This document shows positions 31,513 through 42,049 of a DNA stretch of 64,000 bases, piece after piece; within the stretch, counting starts at the first letter, position 1; each line of letters begins with the position of its first letter. The notes under the pieces are model-generated. The model saw nothing but the letters and a program-made list of their open reading frames with translations, ran no database searches and was not told the origin of the DNA. This DNA is from Fulvia fulva (lineage: Eukaryota; Ascomycota; Dothideomycetes; Mycosphaerellales; Mycosphaerellaceae): the NCBI RefSeq assembly GCF_020509005.1, contig NC_063013.1, positions 5,952,001-6,016,000 of the forward strand. Direction: 5' to 3'. A program made the position numbers and the translations under genes.

Positions 31513-33476
31513 GTTGGGTCGTCGGGATCCTGTGAAGTGCTGGACGTTATGGCAGAGAGAAAGTCTTTGAGCAGTGGAATGTCTCAAGGAGATACGAGAG
31601 AACTACTCGTGTGGTATCCTCGTTCTTGACTGCACTTTCATGGCAGCACACCCGAGGTAGCGTCCCCGACAGATCTTCTCCGTGGCCTTGAACAGTAATG
31701 CGCGATCTCTCGTTGCAGTGGTCGCGGCGCAATGGCTGTCCGTACAGAGCTCATGCTGGCAGAACCGCACAGTACTCACAGCTGAGGACCGAGAGGTGTC
31801 ACCCATCCTGCCATGCCTTAGCACCAACAGATGGGCGTCGCGAAGTCCAGTAAAGCAGCTGGCTACTGCGAACACGGAAGAGATCGCCCGGCGGCCACGC
31901 GATGTAGACGGTGATCGAAAGCTTCTCCCTCCTTGACATGAGCTTATTAGCGGTGACTTTGATGCTTCTCTTCCCGAGCTGTGAAGGCAGATGATCCATC
32001 ACCTTCGTCGTGAAGGATGAAGAGGAAACGACGTTGAACAGAAAGCCTCGGCGCCGTTGTGGTGCGGAACATGGGCCGGCGCTAGCGGCGGATACTTACT
32101 GTTCGCTCTCACTGCCACTGCTTTGATCTCGACAACAACCTGTAGCCGCATCTTGCCTTCAACAAGGTCGTTGGGGCCTCGCATATGGGACATTTTGCGC
32201 CACTCCCGCTGATATAACGATGTGCAAGGTCCCATCATGCGGGCTCCCACCCACCTCGACAACGAAGCTACCGCAACTGTGCTTCGCTAGACCTTTGCGC
32301 AAGAGCATGGATGGAGGCATATAACTCAAAGCATCGTATCGTATCGTACACGAGGAGGCAGAGTCACATTACATTGTGAATGTGTTCATATAACCGACAT
32401 CGATGACAGGCCGATGATAGCGAGACTGTCCACAACCTGGAAGCACACACGGTAAGGTCACTGCTTGTGGGCCCCTCGTCGCAAATGTCCGCGTCGTGCT
32501 CTTGGACAGCAAAAGGGGTGCCCAAGAAGAGGCTGAACGATTCCAGATGGGCATGGCGGTGGAGAGAAAGGACAGTTTCTTGCGCTCGTTCCGCGCCCAG
32601 GGAAATGTCCATGCCTTCAGGCTCCATTCTGATGGAATGTCAGGCCTACACACTGCTCACATACTTCCAAGGTTGTCCACAGTGAGGCAAGTGAGGACAG
32701 AGGCCAAGTCTAGAGTTTCAAAAAGTGCATATCCGTTGCAATCAGGGAGGCGGCCTTCGAGGCCAGGCATGCGCTCCGAACCCAAGCACGATTCGAACGA
32801 CCTTGATCACGAAGGCGCGAGGTGCAGTTTCAATTGATCGCAAGGGATTGTGTGTATCTCAAAGCCTAAGCTGCAAGGTGTTCGCACGAAGCTGGAGTCG
32901 GCATTGTTGCTAGGAAAGAGGCTGAGGGAGATCTGAAGGTTATGCAGTTGCGATATACAAGCGCTTGGGTTGGCCTGTGAGCCTGGCATACAAAGCATTG
33001 CTCCCGACGACCTTTTAGCTCACCAGACCGCACCACAATCTCGAGTGAAGATATATACCACCCTGTCGCAACGAAATATTGAAATAGTGTCCTCTGTAAA
33101 AAGGTATGCAATGGCGCCTCGTATATAACTGTCGTAGGAGGTCTGCCAAGTGAAGAGACGGCGAAAGCCAACCTATGTCCGGGCCCACCCCGTGCGCAAT
33201 GAAGCTCACCCATTGGCTTGCGGAGTGCGGAGAATCTCGGAGGACGGGATTTGAGGGATGAAGTCAACCTGTAAACTTTTCTCCCAGCAATAGCAACAGC
33301 GCTCTCTCTGTCACTATCCGACGCTGAACATCCTACTGCTTCATCAGTAGCTCAGAATAGCCGTTCTGCTACATTCCACTCCAACACACTCTGGTCAGAC
33401 TGCACCACTTTCGCGCCTCCGACTCCGACTGTTTCTTCGCAACCCTTGCAACCTACCTCCGATCAACACCTTCACA
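31513..33476. other. 2-kb intergenic region, nothing firmly recognised
   Basis: The region lies between the secreted-protein gene and the phosphate carrier. Overlapping frames of 60-133 codons on both strands show no domain. A consensus-like donor site (AACAGTAAGTAT on the minus strand near 32,090-32,101) follows the segment VEGKMRLQVVVEIKAVAVRAN, a possible exon of an unknown gene, but I could not build a model from it. The last 150 bp are CT- and CAA-rich, typical of a strong fungal promoter and leader for the carrier gene. Confidence 0.35.
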
Positions 33477-34661
33477 ATGAGCGGCACTGCTACAGCACCA
33501 CCCACGTCGACGGGCTCGTCGAAGCTCGACAGCATCAAGCAGAACGTCGAGGCTGCTGCTGAGCCCAAGAAGCTGTCTGGCGTCGCCCTATACTCGCGCT
33601 TCGCTTTCGCCGGGGCCGTCTGTTGTTCCGTTACCCACGGAGGCCTCACACCAGTCGATGTGTAAGTCAGAACCACACATACAATCTCAAGCGCGGTATC
33701 TGGCGTGATATACGGAGCGCATGGCATTGAACACATACCCGACGATCGATGCCGCGCCTAGGGACACAACATAACAACAGCTGACACGAGCCATTGAATA
33801 GCGTCAAGACCCGTATCCAGCTCGATCCAGCCACCTACAACCGCGGTCTCATCGGTGGTTTCCGCCAAGTCATCAAGAATGAGGGCGCCGGCGCGCTCTG
33901 GACCGGTGTTGGTCCAACCTTCGCTGGTTACTTCCTCCAGGGTGCATTCAAGTTCGGTGGTTACGAGTTTTTCAAGCAGCAGTCGATCAACATGCTCGGC
34001 TACGAGACTGCCTCCAACAACCGCACTGCCGTCTACCTTGGTTCCTCGGCCCTCGCCGAGTTCTTCGCCGACATTGCCCTGTGCCCTCTAGAGGCTACCC
34101 GTATTCGCATGGTCTCTGAGCCAGGCTTTGCCAATGGACTTGCCCAGGGTTTCGGCAAGATTGCCAGCCAAGAGGGTATTGGTGGTTTCTACTCTGGTTT
34201 CGGACCAATCCTGTTCAAGCAGTAAGTGGCACAAGCTCTCCCCAATGCGCGCACTACTAACGAGGCTCGCTAGGGTTCCATACACCATGGCCAAGTTCGT
34301 TGTGTACGAGAAGGTCTCGGAGGCTGCCTACGCAAACTTCTTCGACAAGAACAACACCAGTGCCGGCATTCAAACCGTCATCAACCTTGGTTCCGGTCTT
34401 ATCGCTGGTTTCGCTGCCGCCATCGTTTCCCAGCCAGCCGACACCATGCTTTCGAAAATCAACAAGACCAAGGGTCTTCCAGGAGAGGGCACCACTAGCC
34501 GTCTGATCAAGATCGCCAAGGAGCTTGGTATCCGTGGCTCATACGGCGGTATCGGTGCTCGTCTTTTCATGGTTGGAACTCTCACTGCCGGTCAATTCGC
34601 CATCTACGGCGACATCAAGAAGGCTATCGGTGCCGTTGGTGGTGTAGAGATTGCCAAATAG
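33477..34661 (+). CDS. MIR1: Mitochondrial phosphate carrier
   Basis: Three exons, 33,477-33,661, 33,802-34,221 and 34,274-34,661, with introns of 140 and 52 nt, encode 330 residues. The protein imports inorganic phosphate, with protons, across the inner mitochondrial membrane for ATP synthesis. It has the three carrier repeats, each with the Px[DE]xx[KR] signature: PVDVVKTR (created by the first splice), PLEATRIR and PADTMLSK. The stretch [17 protein letters not shown] is typical of the Mir1/PIC type. A 40-residue Ser/Thr/Ala-rich N-terminus precedes the first helix. Codon use is strongly biased toward C-ending codons compared with its neighbours, and the leader is CT-rich, both fitting high expression. 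The next gene, CTF18, starts 339 bp downstream on the same strand. Confidence 0.93.
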
Positions 34662-35000
34662 ACGATTGGCGAGTAATATGACTTGATGCATGCAAAACAA
34701 CGCGGGAGGATAAGTTGAGATGACAGCTGTGTATCCCTGAGCTAGGCTGCGCTTCAGTGATACCCTGGCATTCTAGACGATAGAAGTTCTCAGCTACTTC
34801 TTGGTGTACAGTAGAGCATTAGGGAGCCGGCGTCCTGTTTTGAATGCAATGACCTATTATCTTTGACCAGACAAGTATAATGAAGTTGTGCACATGTACA
34901 GTGAAGATCGGTCTCGGACCGAGTCCGGCCGCATCGCCATCACGACGCGTGATCTCCGGACGCGTTCACTCCACCAGGTCAGCGCTTCTTCGTGCTGCGA
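34662..35000. other. Intergenic between MIR1 and CTF18
   Basis: This 339-bp tandem gap carries the terminator of the phosphate-carrier gene and the promoter of CTF18. No other gene is seen. Confidence 0.5.
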
Positions 35001-37637
35001 ATGAACATGACATCCTCTTATGAACTCGACGACGACGATAATGACGTGCCCGACAGTGATGACTTGAATGAATTGTACGCTGCTTCTACCGCCGCGACTG
35101 CCTTCTCCGACGACCTGGACGCTATCCACGCCGCCCAACGCGAGAACAAACGCGTCAGGCCCATTCAGCGAATCTGGCAAACGAACGACATCTTCCGTAG
35201 CGACCCAGCCTCGTCTCCCGTCCAGATGGCGAGTACAATGCCCTCTTCCCCCCCGCTGTCCCCATCACCCAAGAAACGCAAGCTTGGAGGCACCTTCACC
35301 GCGACGCAGCGACCTGCCAAAGCCCAGAAAGTGTACTACGGCATAGACATTCACCGACTGCTCGAAGATGCCCAGGCAGAAGCGAGCGTACCAAAGGCTG
35401 CATACCAAGCGCCCACGCCACCGGCTGAATTACCAGCTCCATCCACCAAGAAGTCATCATTGCTATGGACCGAGAAGTACCGCGCCAAGAAGTTTACCGA
35501 CCTCGTAGGCGACGAGAGGACACATCGAGCAGTCATGCATTGGCTCAAGCGCTGGGATCAGATCGTCTTTCCTGGCTCTTATCGACCGAAACCAAAGGCC
35601 AAGCAGGATGAGGGTGCATTTGAAGAGAAGCTGCATCGCAAGATCCTCATGCTGACAGGCCCACCCGGGTTGGGAAAGACCACGTTAGCCCATGTATGTG
35701 CAAAGCAAGCTGGCTACGAAGTGCAAGAGATCAACGCGAGTGATGAGAGGAGCAGCACAGTTGTCAAGGGCCGCATACGAGACATGGTCGGTACAGAGAA
35801 TGTAAAGGGTGTAGACACGAAGACAGTAGATGGGCGAACACGAAAAGCTGGTAAGCCGGTCTGCGTGGTGGTGGATGAGGTCGATGGAGTGGTTGGTGGC
35901 AGTGGCGGAAGCGGTGAAGGAGGTTTTGTGAAAGCGTTGATCGATCTCGTCACGCTTGACCAGAAGAACTCCAGTGCTCTAGGTACACTATCGCAAGCAC
36001 CAGCCAGGAAGAAGAAGGGTGACCGATTCCGACTACTGCGGCCCCTTATACTCGTCTGCAACGACGTATACCATCCATCATTGCGACCGCTACGACAAAG
36101 CAATCTTGCCGAGATCATTCACGTTCGGAAAGCGCCCATACAGACTATCACGACCCGACTGCAGCAAGTCTTGCAAAAGGAGGGCGTACCCTGTGAGGGT
36201 GACGGTGTCCGCCGACTCTGTGAGGCGACATGGGGTGTGTCGAATCGCAAAGAGGAGCGCAATGGCAATGGAGCTGGCGAAGGAGATATGCGAGGTATCA
36301 TGGTCGTCGGAGAGTGGGTTGCTGGAAAGCTGCGCAACACTGGCGATGGTAGCGCTCGATTAACACGTAAGTGGGTGGAAGAGCACGTCCTCAGCGACCT
36401 TCAACATGGCGGCGGCGCAGCACGAGCACTGGGCCGAGGAGGACCGAAAGACATTGTAGAGCGGGTCTTTCAAGAGGGCGCCGGGTTCCCAAAGTCTTCA
36501 GCAAGCGTGACGCCTCAGCATAATGCCGACATCGCCACGGTCAAGGGCGTTGCAGAAGGACTTCGAAGAACAGCGACCGAGCGCTTGCGAGAGTTGGTGG
36601 ATACGCATGGCGAGTCTGATCGCATCATGACTGACTGCTTCTCCATGTACCCAACACGCAACTTCCAGGACAATGATCTGCTGTCAAAGCCTGATTCGGC
36701 ATACGATTGGCTTCACTTCCATGATCGCCTGTCAAGCGCGGTCTTCAGCAGCAACGAGTGGGAGCTGGCGCCATATCTGAGCTCGCCAATTCTAGCGTTC
36801 CATCACCTCTTCGCTTCGCCGACAAGAGCACAATACGATCTGAAAGCTGGCGACGAGGACGATCAAACCATCGTACATCCATTCGCCGGACCCAGTGCAT
36901 CATGGGCTGCGCATGAAGCCGAAAAACAGAACGCCGCGCATATCCAGACTCTGCAGGCTGCACTTTCGCATCCCTTGACTCGCCTCTACTGCTCGACGGC
37001 CGACATTGCTACCGAACTTCAGCCTTACCTGTTCCGCATGCTGTGCCCAAATATCAATCCGATCGTTGTTGGTGGCAGTGGTAAGGACAAGAGCATCGCC
37101 TCTGTCCGCAAAGCTTCGGAGCAGACACTTGTGAAGCGAGCCGTGAACGCCATGGGCGCCACTGGCGTGCGCTTCGACCGTGTCAAGGTCTCTCAGGACG
37201 AGGGCATGTCCTTTGGTCCGCAGCAATGGATATACCGTGTCGAACCACCTCTCGACACGCTTTGTACGTACGAGACAGGCGGCAAAGGCTTCGGCGATAG
37301 CGGCGGCAGGACTCGATATGCCGTTCGCCAAGTAATCGAGCAAGAATGGAAGAAAGAAGAAGCGCGACTCAATGATGAAAGTCGACTCGCAAGATTTGGC
37401 GTCGTTACCAGTGACACTGCACCTGCGAAGCGTGGCGGGATAGATGAGCTCGAGGCTCCCAGGAAACGCATAGCTCGCGACTTCTTTGGCAGGCCCATAG
37501 CGGTTCCTGCTGGAGGCGCTGTCGTGCCACAGAAGGAAAAGAAGTCGGGTTTGACGGTTTGGGTAACGTACCACGAAGGCTTCTCCAATGCTGTGCGAAA
37601 GCCTATAACACTGAAGGAACTGATGCAAGGTCTGTAG
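35001..37637 (+). CDS. CTF18: Alternative clamp-loader subunit Ctf18
   Basis: An intronless protein of 878 residues. Ctf18 forms the RFC-like complex (with Ctf8, Dcc1 and Rfc2-5) that loads or unloads PCNA, and it supports sister-chromatid cohesion and checkpoint signalling. An acidic N-terminus (SYELDDDDNDVPDSDD) leads to the family signature LLWTEKYRAKKFTDLVGDE. The AAA+ core follows, with Walker A GPPGLGKTT (Lys226) and Walker B VVVDEVDGV, then the sensor-1 segment LILVCNDVYHPSLRPLR. The long C-terminal half has the usual helical collar and ends in VWVTYHEGFSNAVRKPITL, the conserved tail that binds Ctf8-Dcc1. The first ATG of the frame is 35,001, with a second at 35,007; both suit the family. 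Confidence 0.92.
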   Translation: MNMTSSYELDDDDNDVPDSDDLNELYAASTAATAFSDDLDAIHAAQRENKRVRPIQRIWQTNDIFRSDPASSPVQMASTMPSSPPLSPSPKKRKLGGTFTATQRPAKAQKVYYGIDIHRLLEDAQAEASVPKAAYQAPTPPAELPAPSTKKSSLLWTEKYRAKKFTDLVGDERTHRAVMHWLKRWDQIVFPGSYRPKPKAKQDEGAFEEKLHRKILMLTGPPGLGKTTLAHVCAKQAGYEVQEINASDERSSTVVKGRIRDMVGTENVKGVDTKTVDGRTRKAGKPVCVVVDEVDGVVGGSGGSGEGGFVKALIDLVTLDQKNSSALGTLSQAPARKKKGDRFRLLRPLILVCNDVYHPSLRPLRQSNLAEIIHVRKAPIQTITTRLQQVLQKEGVPCEGDGVRRLCEATWGVSNRKEERNGNGAGEGDMRGIMVVGEWVAGKLRNTGDGSARLTRKWVEEHVLSDLQHGGGAARALGRGGPKDIVERVFQEGAGFPKSSASVTPQHNADIATVKGVAEGLRRTATERLRELVDTHGESDRIMTDCFSMYPTRNFQDNDLLSKPDSAYDWLHFHDRLSSAVFSSNEWELAPYLSSPILAFHHLFASPTRAQYDLKAGDEDDQTIVHPFAGPSASWAAHEAEKQNAAHIQTLQAALSHPLTRLYCSTADIATELQPYLFRMLCPNINPIVVGGSGKDKSIASVRKASEQTLVKRAVNAMGATGVRFDRVKVSQDEGMSFGPQQWIYRVEPPLDTLCTYETGGKGFGDSGGRTRYAVRQVIEQEWKKEEARLNDESRLARFGVVTSDTAPAKRGGIDELEAPRKRIARDFFGRPIAVPAGGAVVPQKEKKSGLTVWVTYHEGFSNAVRKPITLKELMQGL

Positions 37638-38480
37638 TGGTGTATGGCATGTCTGCGTACTGAAGGTTATATCTGCATCACAATCTTTCAAGTCGAGTCG
37701 GGCTTGGCTTGAGGCATTTCTGTCAGCATCAAGCAGATTACGTGCTGCATAATATTGTTGGGAGGTCTGGTGCACTTGAAGCAAGAGACAAGTCTTTCAT
37801 CGACATTCGGAATGCGCGCGAATACCTGTTGTGGTGAGTGTTGTTTCCGTATACTTGGAGAACCCGGACCAGTTGTTGTCGAGACCGCGGCAGTTCGGTC
37901 TCCCTGGAAATCCGAGTCTGAAAGGGTTCGTTCACGATCACAGGTCAAAGAGCGTGGCTGCATTCGATCAGCATTCTCACCATCAAGACAGCTTGGTAGC
38001 TCAAGACCGACTTCTGATCGGCCGAGCATCGTGCGCACCTCGAAAGCATAAGATATACATCATCGGCGTTTGTCTGAACCCTTGTGTAGGTCGCAGGACG
38101 AAGCCTCGAGCGACATCCGGACCCAGGAATGGATTTTCGGACCAAATTGTTCTAACACCTGCTCTATGTTGCAGCTTTTCCGGGCCCGTGGATGAACAAG
38201 TCTACCGAGCTCCATCTCTATTAGGACACCAAAGCTTCATACCGTGTTCAGCGAGCTTTGATTAGTGGGTTGGAGCTGTCCAAAGTCAAAGATTGAGCAA
38301 TAGCTAGTACCTAGCATGTCACGCGATTCCAGAGACGACAGATCCTGGACATGCCATCATTACTCATGCCGAAGCATACCAGATCGCTCAAGGAACACGG
38401 CACAGCTAGACAGATCCCGTGTCATGGAACATGATCTATGGTTGTGAGATCGCCCAGCGCCGCTGAAGTAAAAGCTTATG
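37638..38480. other. Intergenic, nothing recognised
   Basis: An 843-bp stretch downstream of CTF18. Overlapping frames of up to 144 codons on both strands contain no recognisable motif. It ends at the TA dinucleotide that borders the second miniature transposon. Confidence 0.4.
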
Positions 38481-38482
38481 TA

Positions 38483-38769
38483 CAGTCCTGGGCATAATTT
38501 TTACAACCCCTGTTCTTCCACCTTTCCTCATCAGGAAGGATGTATCCACTGCTTGGCGTAGCTCACCACCTGGTGTGTCCTCTATTGTTGGCTATTACTG
38601 CCTCGCAGCGGTCTCGCATACTCTTGCATATACGTTGTATGTCCTCAGGTGTAAGCTTGGCCCATTCTTGATAGTGAGATTGAAGGTAGCAACACCTCCT
38701 GAGATGGACATGAATAGCCGGAAGGGGTTAGCGTAAATACAGGGGCTGTAAAAACTATGCCCAGGACTG
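38483..38769 (-). mobile_element. Miniature Tc1/mariner derivative, copy 2 (complete)
   Basis: A 287-bp element with both ends intact. It begins CAGTCCTGGGCATAAT and ends ATGCCCAGGACTG, and is flanked on both sides by TA (38,481-38,482 and 38,770-38,771), the target duplication of the Tc1/mariner superfamily. The inverted ends match over about 30 bp with a few mismatches. On the minus strand, 38,563-38,661 encodes the last 32 residues of a Tc1/mariner transposase and its TGA (LTPEDIQRIC, MRDRCEAVIANN, GHTRW). The element ends 97 bp before the ATG of the methyltransferase gene. Confidence 0.88.
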
Positions 38770-38866
38770 TATTAGTTCCGGGTAAGAGGACTTCACTTCC
38801 ATATATCTATGAGCTTCCTCGCCCATGGCTTGGAGGTGTTCCAGTCGACATCCAGAATCACTTAAC

Positions 38867-39727
38867 ATGGCAGGATCAACTTTCAAGGACGCATACTCCT
38901 TGCCAAGAGATAAAACCGAAAGCATTCGCCTAGAGCACCAACATCGCCTCATCATCCAGAACACTGGCTTTGTCCTTCATCCCACCATCGCAGCAAATCT
39001 TCCAGAGGGTGCCCGGATCGCGGAAATCGCTACTGGCACTGGCATATGGATGCGTGATGTTGCCGCCACCGCTCCCTCTAGCTGGACCTTCACTGGCTTC
39101 GATCTTTCCGATGCTCAATTCCCACCCGCCGACCAACGAGGTGGACATTCCTACCAAATTCTAAACATTCTGGAACCGCTCCCGAAAGTTCTAGACTCAA
39201 CCTTCGATGCCGTCCATATCCGCTATCTGATCTGCGCACTCTCTAGCAAGGACTGGATCACGGTTGCTCAGAACATTCTCAAGCTGCTGAAACCCGGTGG
39301 ATATCTTCAATGGTTTGAGTCCGACTTCCCTCGCCTCAAAGCACTCCAGAGCACCGCAACACAGACGATGGAGTCAACAAAGACGATGCTCCATGCCTTT
39401 ATGACCTTGCAGTGGGAGAACGATGTCGCTTTGATTGATGGGGTGAATCCGGAGCTGCGGAAGAACGTGGCCAAAGCTGGATTTGTAGATGTGCGGGAGG
39501 ATGTGATTGCTTCTGATCGCGCGGCGGAGACGAGGAAGGAGCATACGTTGATTGGGTTGCAAGCGGTGAGTGCTGGAACTTTGATCAAAATGAAGCAGCA
39601 GGGGAAATGGGTGCATGATGAGCAATGGGTCCATGATATGTATAAGAAGGCTGTTGAGGAGATGGAAGGAGGAGTATATGTTAGGTGGGATATGCATGTG
39701 ATTACGGGGAGGAAACCTAGTAGCTAA
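38867..39727 (+). CDS. Class I SAM-dependent methyltransferase (secondary-metabolism type)
   Basis: An intronless protein of 286 residues. The N-terminus RLEHQHRLIIQNTGFVLHP is typical of a large fungal methyltransferase group that includes LaeA-like and gliotoxin- or polyketide-associated enzymes. Motif I is IAEIATGTGIW at 51-61, and further Rossmann-fold blocks are FTGFDLSDAQFPP, FDAVHIRYLICAL and LLKPGGYLQWFESD. The C-terminus ends HVITGRKPSS. The substrate cannot be predicted, and no synthase gene lies nearby. The ATG at 38,867 gives the family-like N-terminus; a longer frame from 38,825 is less likely because it would start close to the mobile element. The miniature transposon copy 2 occupies the proximal promoter and could change its expression. 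Confidence 0.82.
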   Translation: MAGSTFKDAYSLPRDKTESIRLEHQHRLIIQNTGFVLHPTIAANLPEGARIAEIATGTGIWMRDVAATAPSSWTFTGFDLSDAQFPPADQRGGHSYQILNILEPLPKVLDSTFDAVHIRYLICALSSKDWITVAQNILKLLKPGGYLQWFESDFPRLKALQSTATQTMESTKTMLHAFMTLQWENDVALIDGVNPELRKNVAKAGFVDVREDVIASDRAAETRKEHTLIGLQAVSAGTLIKMKQQGKWVHDEQWVHDMYKKAVEEMEGGVYVRWDMHVITGRKPSS

Positions 39728-39764
39728 GGAAAGAGCCTGTCGAGCAATTACATCTCTGTCTGAC

Positions 39765-40552
39765 TTATGCCTCATCCTCGTCCTTGACATCTGCTGCCGT
39801 CAAACGGACGTCGTTCAGCTTCTCGTGTATATCCGGTACACCTGCGGCACGCTCTTTCTCGAAACAAGCAAGGAACTTCTGCCAGCCTTTCTCATTCAAC
39901 GCGTTCAGAGCCTATTTCGCTTCCTTCTCAGGTGTAACGCCTTCTTGAAGTGGAGGCATGAGCACTGTTTCAATGTAATTGCAAGCAGCTTCGACGCCGT
40001 GCACGCGTAGCGGCTTGCCTTTTGCGTTTACTTCCAGGACGTCCGAGGGCAGGTGACAAAGTTGATTGCCGCCCAGCGCCTCGACTCGTTATTAAACCAA
40101 AGGCCTACCCTTGAACACGCTAGCGTGTAGCTAAGTAGCAAGGCCGTGCCGATGCAGTCGAGCTTGTAGCGCGTCGCCGTATGTATGTATGTATGTATGT
40201 ATGTATGTCGAACGGCCATGGCGCCCGTTGGACAGCGTTTTAAGTAAGTGAAGTCGAGACCCAAACCGGCAACGTACTTTATCATCAGCCCTTGGTCCTT
40301 CTTACAGCCTTCCCATTCGCCGATGATGTGACCGAGATCCTTCCCTCGCTTGATTCCGATGTGGAGAAAAGCTGCTGGAGGGGTGGGAACGGTGCCATGG
40401 GCTGCCATCTCATCAATTGATAGATCAGAGGGATAATAGTGTGAGTATGTGAGGAGGTCGGGGCACAGGGCGAACCAGATCGAGGAGACCTCGCAGTCCT
40501 TCCCACAGATTGGGTGGGCGACCGGGACCTTGACTTCGTCGTGAGCCGTCAT
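39765..40552 (-). pseudogene. Disabled gene of unknown family with in-frame TAG and ATGT-repeat expansion
   Basis: The 5' part (ATG at 40,552 down to about 40,240) reads well: CGKDCEVSSIWFALCPDLL, PPAAFLHIGIKRGKDLGHII and GEWEGCKKDQGLMIKYVAGL. The 3' part (about 40,085 down to the TAA at 39,765) reads in another frame: HLPSDVLEVNAKGKPLRVH, GVEAACNYIETVLMPPLQEG, then a TAG at 39,912-39,914, then ALNALNEKGWQKFLACFEKE to the end. Between them is a seven-copy ATGT repeat (40,181-40,208) and low-quality coding. The TAG could derive from CAG by a CpA to TpA change. An intron might join the two frames, but it would not remove the TAG. I do not recognise the family. Confidence 0.55.
40181..40208. repeat. 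(ATGT)7 microsatellite
   Basis: Seven perfect copies of the tetranucleotide ATGT, inside the disabled gene. On the coding strand it would read as alternating Tyr-Ile-His-Thr in one frame. Four-base units shift the frame when copy number changes. Confidence 0.9.
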
Positions 40553-42049
40553 CCTCCTGAATGCTTACCAGTACGCCTTCAAGACTCGTCCGGCGCTTCG
40601 ACTCACAGAAGTGGAAAGGGTCTTAGAACTCGTGACGATACTCAATGAAGCCGCGGATGGCTAGAGTAAGGTCGCCGCTGCCAAGATCGACGCAAGACTT
40701 TGATTGCTCGACCTTGGGAATTCCATAGATCTGGGTAGCTCCCCGCCAGGAGTCGCCGGGTTCGCCTCGAGTCAGCGCATGTAGACAAGATTGGGCTGAT
40801 AACGCCTGGCGGGGTCATCGAGGTCTCATGCGCTGGATGCTCGTTGGGCAAAGCACACTCTCAGAATGACAGTGATCTTTCGCCGGGATGCTCGCTTCGC
40901 TGACGATCGGCTGCTGCTCTTGCCACGTTCTGATCACATTCCATCAAACGTCGCCGCTCGGATGCCCAGTAAATGGTAGATCTCCCACCTCAGATCCCGT
41001 CTGCGCCACTTCAAACGTGCCATTCTGAGCCGACGAACATTCCGAGGTCTCCCAAGCGTCTCGATCAGAAGATAGCAATCAGCGCGTGTATTCTGCTGGT
41101 GCACATCCACCGTCGTGTTCAAGATCGAGGACTTGTAGTCGGGATCTGCGCGATTGATCAAGCGGAATACCTCAGTAATCTCTTGCCAGGTCTGCGATGC
41201 GGGAAAATTGTCGAAGTCACCTTTGAAGGTGGGAGAGATGTGGTCGTCCAGCCAGGCGGGAACAGGAGAGGCGCTGACAAGTCGGTATACGATGTGGGTC
41301 AGATATGCTCCGGAGCTATGGTTGTGGTCCATGTCAGTATTGGTAAAGTAGAACGTGCGTGCAATATGATCTAGGGCTGAGAAGGATCGCGGCGGATTCT
41401 GCAAGTCGTGGCAAGGACAGCGCCAAGGGCACAGCAAGGCATCGTGAAAGACATCTTTGGCTTGCCGAAGAACGAGGAGCGATGGTTTAGCAAGATATCT
41501 TAGCAAAGGATGTCAAATGTGTCTCCTTCTCCACGAGCACGAACGACCTTTTGTCCTGCTCAAGATCCGCATCAAGATCCGCATCATTCACATGCGCAAC
41601 TGGAAGAGAGGATTGTTGCAGATACATGTACCGATGCCTGCATACGACGCCGCAGGCAGCTCACCATCTGCGGCATACGAAGCCTCCAAAAGAAACAGAA
41701 CTCCATCAGCGTCATGCATTCGCCAGTACCACCACCAAGCCAAATGGTATCTGCGAGAGCGAGACATGCTCTCCAGTACGACGAGAAGAACTGGAACAAC
41801 CCCCACCTCATTCTCTAGTCCTCGGCGAAGAATGCGGCTAACACGCTAAGTCATGGACCCCTGCCCTATCTGATCATCGCCCTCAACGATGGCGACATCG
41901 AAGAACTGCAGAAGAGTCTGCATGGTATCCCACGAGGCCACGCCACGGTAAGTATCGCATTCTCGACTTTATCACAATCCCTGCAGCATCTACTCTATGA
42001 ACATATCTCTCTACTCTACATCTCTCCAGCCCTTGCAGCCTTCACAAAC
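40553..42049. other. Decayed intergenic region with one long open frame
   Basis: The main content is a minus-strand open frame at 40,934-41,506 without an ATG at its beginning (the first codon of the open part is TTG; the first internal ATG is near 41,335). It has protein-like segments such as VPAWLDDHISPTFKGDFDN and TWQEITEVFRLINRADPDYK and could be the last exon or the remains of an unknown gene. Plus-strand frames at 41,457-41,849 have no domain. The last 50 bp lead into the permease pseudogene. Confidence 0.35.

Noticed and set aside
32785..32870. GTTCGAATC, a B-box-like motif on the minus strand, suggesting a tRNA gene
   Set aside because: No A box, no closing acceptor stem and no cloverleaf could be drawn.
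40934..41506. 190-codon minus-strand open frame
   Set aside because: There is no ATG at the beginning and no recognised family. It is recorded as a possible remnant rather than a gene.
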